From DAISVY01 sp036826635 (GTDB lineage: Bacteria; Zixibacteria; MSB-5A5; GN15; FEB-12), in NCBI GenBank assembly GCA_036826635.1, contig DAISVY010000001.1, positions 62,001-126,000 of the forward strand: DNA of 64,000 bases. The letters run 5' to 3'. The notes under the pieces are model-generated. The model saw only the letters and a program-made list of their open reading frames with translations. It made no database searches and was not told where the DNA came from. A program made the position numbers and the translations under genes. Positions 60,964 to 64,000 of the stretch are shown in pieces. Numbering within the stretch: the stretch's first letter is position 1; each line of letters opens with the position of its first letter.

Positions 60964-63381
60964 TCAGATATTCCACCAGTAGCTGGCTTTTATCAGAAAG
61001 ATATTCTCCGCTCCGGCCGAGAAAAAGCGGTCGAAATCCCGCTTGAGAGCCAGATTGTTGGCGGTTTGATCGGCCTCCGGGCGGGCCCTTGTCCAGACGA
61101 GGTAGAGGGTACTTCCGGGAATGTATTCCCAGCGAATCAGGAGGGTCGAATTCAACTGCGTATAGTTGTAATCGTAATAATCGAAATTCATCAGCGAATC
61201 GCCGTATTGGTCACCGCCCAGATAGGGTCGGTAATTATAGTAATCGAGCGAGGTCAGGATTCCCTCGGCCGACAACTGGCAGGAGAGGTTCCGATGTATC
61301 ATCACGCTGGCGCTGGCGCTGAGAGAGATATAGTCCCAGTTCATATCGGCGAATACTTCCGTGTTTTCGTCCGGGTTGTCGACATACCAGACCTGGCCGT
61401 AATCCCGGCTGTATCGTGAATAGATGTAGAACTCCAGGTTTGAGGCGGGGCGATAATTGACCGACATTCCCAGGGCACACCAGGGAGCTTCGCGGTAGTG
61501 CCCGCCGCTCGGGTACAAGCCAAACGACAGTTTCCTGGCGGCGTCCGTTTCTATTTGAACCCACCATGAGTAGATTGTTGGCTTTTTCCATTTGTCGTGC
61601 CCTCTCGTTTCGCGGTCGTCCCACTCGTCGAAACTTACATTGAAGCCGGCGCTGGCTGACCAGTTGTTGATGAATTCAAAGTAACTGTTCCAATTCCCGC
61701 CGCGCTCGATGTTGTCCCCGGCGTAATTCCAGGCCGCGTAACCGTTGAGGTTATTGTAGCTGTTGCGGATGATCCACCAGTCGTCGGTCGTACGATATTG
61801 CAGCCATATCCAACCGCCGCGCCAGTCGTTGCGATTGAGGTAGCCGAGGCGGTTCAGATTGAGGTTCGGGTCTTCGATCTCGAGGCCGATTCCTCCCCGG
61901 ATGTGTTTGCCGGAGTATTTATTGAGAGTAGCATCGATTCCGAACCCGGTGTTTTCGTTGTCGTTGCGGCTGAATACGGTCTGGCCGCTCAACAGCCAGC
62001 CCGAGTTATGGTCGTACAATCGCCAGTCGATTCCACCGGTTACGGCCGGGTGGCGTTCGTCCTGACTGGCCAGGGTCAGCATGCCGCCCAGGCTGGAATT
62101 GTTCAGCACGTCCTGTTTGACCCGCACTACCGAGTAACCGGCTTGGGTTTCCATGATGCCCTCTCGCAACTCACCGGACGTAGTGATATATTTGCCTTTT
62201 TCTTCGTCGGTGACGGCGGTTAAAATCGCCAGGTTGGTGCCGGTGGCGAGTTTGCCGGTCAGTTTGGCGGCTCCCAGAATAGTCGTTTCGCTGGGACGGT
62301 CACTATCGGCGTAGTATTCGGGGTCGTCGGGGTACCCCGTGGGCCTTCGCCCGATCCTTCGCGAGTAGAAAAGATCGTAACGAGTTTCGAAAAGGTTGGC
62401 CCCTTCTATGAAGAACGGTCGTCGCTCACTGTATTGAGTTTCGAAAGTCGAAAGATTGAGCACCGGCTCGTCGGCTTCCACCTGACCGAAATCCGGGTTG
62501 ACCGTAGCGTCCAGAGTCAGGTCAGAGGAAATTCCGTATTTGACATCCACGCCCATATCGCCGAACCCGCTCCGACCGTCGGGGTCACTCATTGTGCCCG
62601 GTTGCGACCGGTAATCGGCAACCATGTATGGCTGTATGGCCAGATGATGGGCGGGCTGAATGTCGACCAAACCGGTCAGGTGGCCGAAATTGGAGGCGAA
62701 CCCACCCTTGGCCAGAGGAGTAAACGCCCAGCGAGCGCTTTCATTATGACGCTCGATCCAGCGGACAAAATCGATTCCCCAGACGTGTTCGGTCTTCTCG
62801 TTAAAGCGCAGACAATAGTAGGGAATACGTACCTCGGCGCTCCATCCCCACGGCTGCATTTGGACGGCACTCTCCCAGACACCGTCCCAGTTCGAGTCCA
62901 GGCAATCCTCGTCGTAAATGCGGTAGTCCTGCTGCACGTTGGCGGCGCTGATATCGAACTCGTAGCCGCTCTGGTGATCATGATAGGGATCGAGGCGGAT
63001 AATTACCCTGTCGGCGATTGAACTGCGGTCTCGCCTGACCAGTTGCTTGCGGATTTTGGAAGGCTCCGAGTCGTAACACCAGAAGGCGAAGTACAGAGCA
63101 CTTTCATCGTAGGCAACCGCAACCAGGGTCGATTCCGAGGCCGGCTCACCCTCGTCGGGACTCCGCTGGATAAACTTCCTTGCGTACTTGATATCTTCGC
63201 GCTGCCAGATCGTGTCGTCGAGCCGACCGTCGATTTCCGGCGGATGCGGATTTACCCGGAAAGCCCGGAGTTCCGGAATTACTCTTGCCGTAGATGCGGG
63301 TGGTTGTGCCTGTATGCCCGGAATCCCCAGGATAATAAATTCAAAAACAAGGAGGCCAAAAACAGTGACCACGGTCTTCAT
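60964..63381 (-). CDS. DUF5916 outer-membrane barrel with CBM9-like domain
   Basis: 805 residues with a signal peptide (VVTVFGLLVFEFIILGIPGIQAQ). The first 210 residues are CBM9-like: PPEIDGRLDDTIW, ALYFAFWCYDSEPSKIRKQLVRRD and VIIRLDPYHDHQSGYEF. Then comes the DUF5916 start (YSERRPFFIEGANLFETRYDLFYSRRIGRRP) and a long run of beta strands typical of an outer-membrane barrel. It ends KASYWWNI. Related proteins are common in FCB-group bacteria, of unclear function, perhaps carbohydrate or ligand handling. Around 360 bases follow before the next gene to the right. Confidence 0.88.
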   Translation of the reverse strand: MKTVVTVFGLLVFEFIILGIPGIQAQPPASTARVIPELRAFRVNPHPPEIDGRLDDTIWQREDIKYARKFIQRSPDEGEPASESTLVAVAYDESALYFAFWCYDSEPSKIRKQLVRRDRSSIADRVIIRLDPYHDHQSGYEFDISAANVQQDYRIYDEDCLDSNWDGVWESAVQMQPWGWSAEVRIPYYCLRFNEKTEHVWGIDFVRWIERHNESARWAFTPLAKGGFASNFGHLTGLVDIQPAHHLAIQPYMVADYRSQPGTMSDPDGRSGFGDMGVDVKYGISSDLTLDATVNPDFGQVEADEPVLNLSTFETQYSERRPFFIEGANLFETRYDLFYSRRIGRRPTGYPDDPEYYADSDRPSETTILGAAKLTGKLATGTNLAILTAVTDEEKGKYITTSGELREGIMETQAGYSVVRVKQDVLNNSSLGGMLTLASQDERHPAVTGGIDWRLYDHNSGWLLSGQTVFSRNDNENTGFGIDATLNKYSGKHIRGGIGLEIEDPNLNLNRLGYLNRNDWRGGWIWLQYRTTDDWWIIRNSYNNLNGYAAWNYAGDNIERGGNWNSYFEFINNWSASAGFNVSFDEWDDRETRGHDKWKKPTIYSWWVQIETDAARKLSFGLYPSGGHYREAPWCALGMSVNYRPASNLEFYIYSRYSRDYGQVWYVDNPDENTEVFADMNWDYISLSASASVMIHRNLSCQLSAEGILTSLDYYNYRPYLGGDQYGDSLMNFDYYDYNYTQLNSTLLIRWEYIPGSTLYLVWTRARPEADQTANNLALKRDFDRFFSAGAENIFLIKASYWWNI

Positions 63382-63741
63382 GCCGGGGAATCTCCTTATG
63401 TCGGTTACCGGCGGATTCGGGCGAATCGGTTGGGGGGTGTCGAGTGCTCGACGAGTATTCCTCTGTGACCGCTTCGCTTTTATCTCTTCTGTTGTGGTGT
63501 CTCAACCTCCAGTATGATTTAAGACGTAGAAACAGGTGAGATGTTGCCTTGATTACTCAATTTATCCGATAGAAAAAATGACCGTGAACGCGCGCTCTTG
63601 ATTTCAAACGCCGGGCCGCGAAAGTGAACACTCCGAACTTTCGAAAGACCTGATCTCAGAGCTTGACTGTCAAACCGCCGATGGTGATTATTCTTTTTGA
63701 CTCGGTGATACATCCGGCTGTCGGAGGGCGGTGTTTTTGTT
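63382..63741. other. Intergenic region with likely xth promoter
   Basis: Divergent gap of 360 bases. On the plus strand TTGACT (63663-63668), 17 bases, GATTAT (63686-63691, 4 of 6) lies 51 bases before the exonuclease ATG and is its likely promoter. A 64-residue open frame on the minus strand (63519-63713) looks like chance. Nothing else was recognised. Confidence 0.4.
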
Positions 63742-64000
63742 ATGCGTATTGCTACCTGGAACGTAAACTCGGTTCGCTCCCGTCTTGAGCGTCTGTTGGA
63801 CTGGCTTGGACGGCATGAACCCGATGTACTGTGTTTGCAGGAGTTGAAGACGGTGGAAGAGACGTTCCCGTTTGACGTCTTGCGGGAGATCGGTTATCAC
63901 GCCGTTGTGTGTGGGCAGAAGACTTACAACGGGGTTGCCATAATCAGTCGAAGCGAACCGACCGATATCAGACGCGGCTTTGCGGTTGACGACAACGATC
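63742..64000 (+). CDS. xthA: Exodeoxyribonuclease III (N-terminal part)
   Basis: 86 residues before the right edge. The opening MRIATWNVNSVRSRL holds the conserved Asn of ExoIII/AP-endonucleases, LCLQELKT gives the metal-binding Glu, and YNGVAIISRSEP is the next core strand. The enzyme cuts at abasic sites and degrades DNA from 3' ends in base-excision repair. It is cut by the window, so the His/Asp catalytic residues further on cannot be checked. Confidence 0.93.
   Translation, partial: MRIATWNVNSVRSRLERLLDWLGRHEPDVLCLQELKTVEETFPFDVLREIGYHAVVCGQKTYNGVAIISRSEPTDIRRGFAVDDND

Noticed and set aside
1..64000. CRISPR arrays, insertion sequences, prophage or integrase genes
   Set aside because: No regularly spaced repeats, terminal inverted repeats with transposase, or phage-type genes were found in the window.

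Overview
The window reads as chromosomal DNA of a free-living, diderm (Gram-negative type) bacterium. The evidence is an LptF/LptG lipopolysaccharide-export permease pair, several lipoproteins and signal-peptide proteins, two probable outer-membrane beta-barrels, and a secreted protein ending in GEVED-like and dockerin type I modules. That combination, with a DUF5916/CBM9 barrel and a DUF6754-like membrane module, suggests a poorly cultured FCB-type lineage such as candidate phylum Zixibacteria. This placement is inference; no rRNA gene is present. Genes are dense, TTG and GTG starts are frequent, and I see no phage, insertion sequence or CRISPR array.

Layout. 1-7.3 kb: end of an ArsC/Spx-like gene, a CoA-transferase, then a tight operon of a small membrane ORF, an aspartate aminotransferase fused to an HprK/PEPCK-like domain, ndk and a divergent PEP carboxykinase. 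7.3-12 kb: PAP2 phosphatase, membrane protein, MscS channel, lipoprotein. 12-17 kb: TldD (with Tat signal)/TldE pair, GNAT, methyltransferase. 17-23.5 kb: minus-strand secreted proteins, including a 980-residue GEVED/dockerin protein preceded by two coupled small Cys-containing ORFs. 23.5-30 kb: tRNA-Ser(GGA), FetAB-type transporter with YhaM-type nuclease, LptF/LptG, methyltransferase, FKBP.

30-43.4 kb is one long minus-strand run. Read in its own direction it is obg, dprA, ptsH, ptsI, a sugar-phosphate isomerase and a DUF1858 protein. Then, from its own TTGACA/TATATT promoter, come four membrane proteins and a lipoprotein, followed by an NDP-sugar pyrophosphorylase, metK and ahcY. 43.5-49.6 kb holds a CDP-alcohol phosphatidyltransferase, PfkB kinase, nitroreductase, secreted barrel, TetR regulator and inositol-phosphate synthase. 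49.6-57.8 kb is a head-to-tail plus-strand series: tmk, S41 protease, TauE, DUF1634-like, HAD phosphatase, a two-domain mannose-1-phosphate guanylyltransferase, and asnS. 57.8-64 kb: a zinc operon (RHH zinc-ribbon regulator plus ZnuACB), a DUF5916 barrel, and the start of an exodeoxyribonuclease III gene.

The genes most likely to repay attention are: the aminotransferase/HprK-like fusion with PEPCK and Ndk (an aspartate-oxaloacetate-PEP node); the five-gene membrane module at 33.7-37.8 kb; the CxxC ribbon-helix-helix zinc regulator; the Tat-tagged TldD beside an untagged TldE; the lysine-rich tail on inositol-phosphate synthase; and the degenerate phosphomutase half of the guanylyltransferase.
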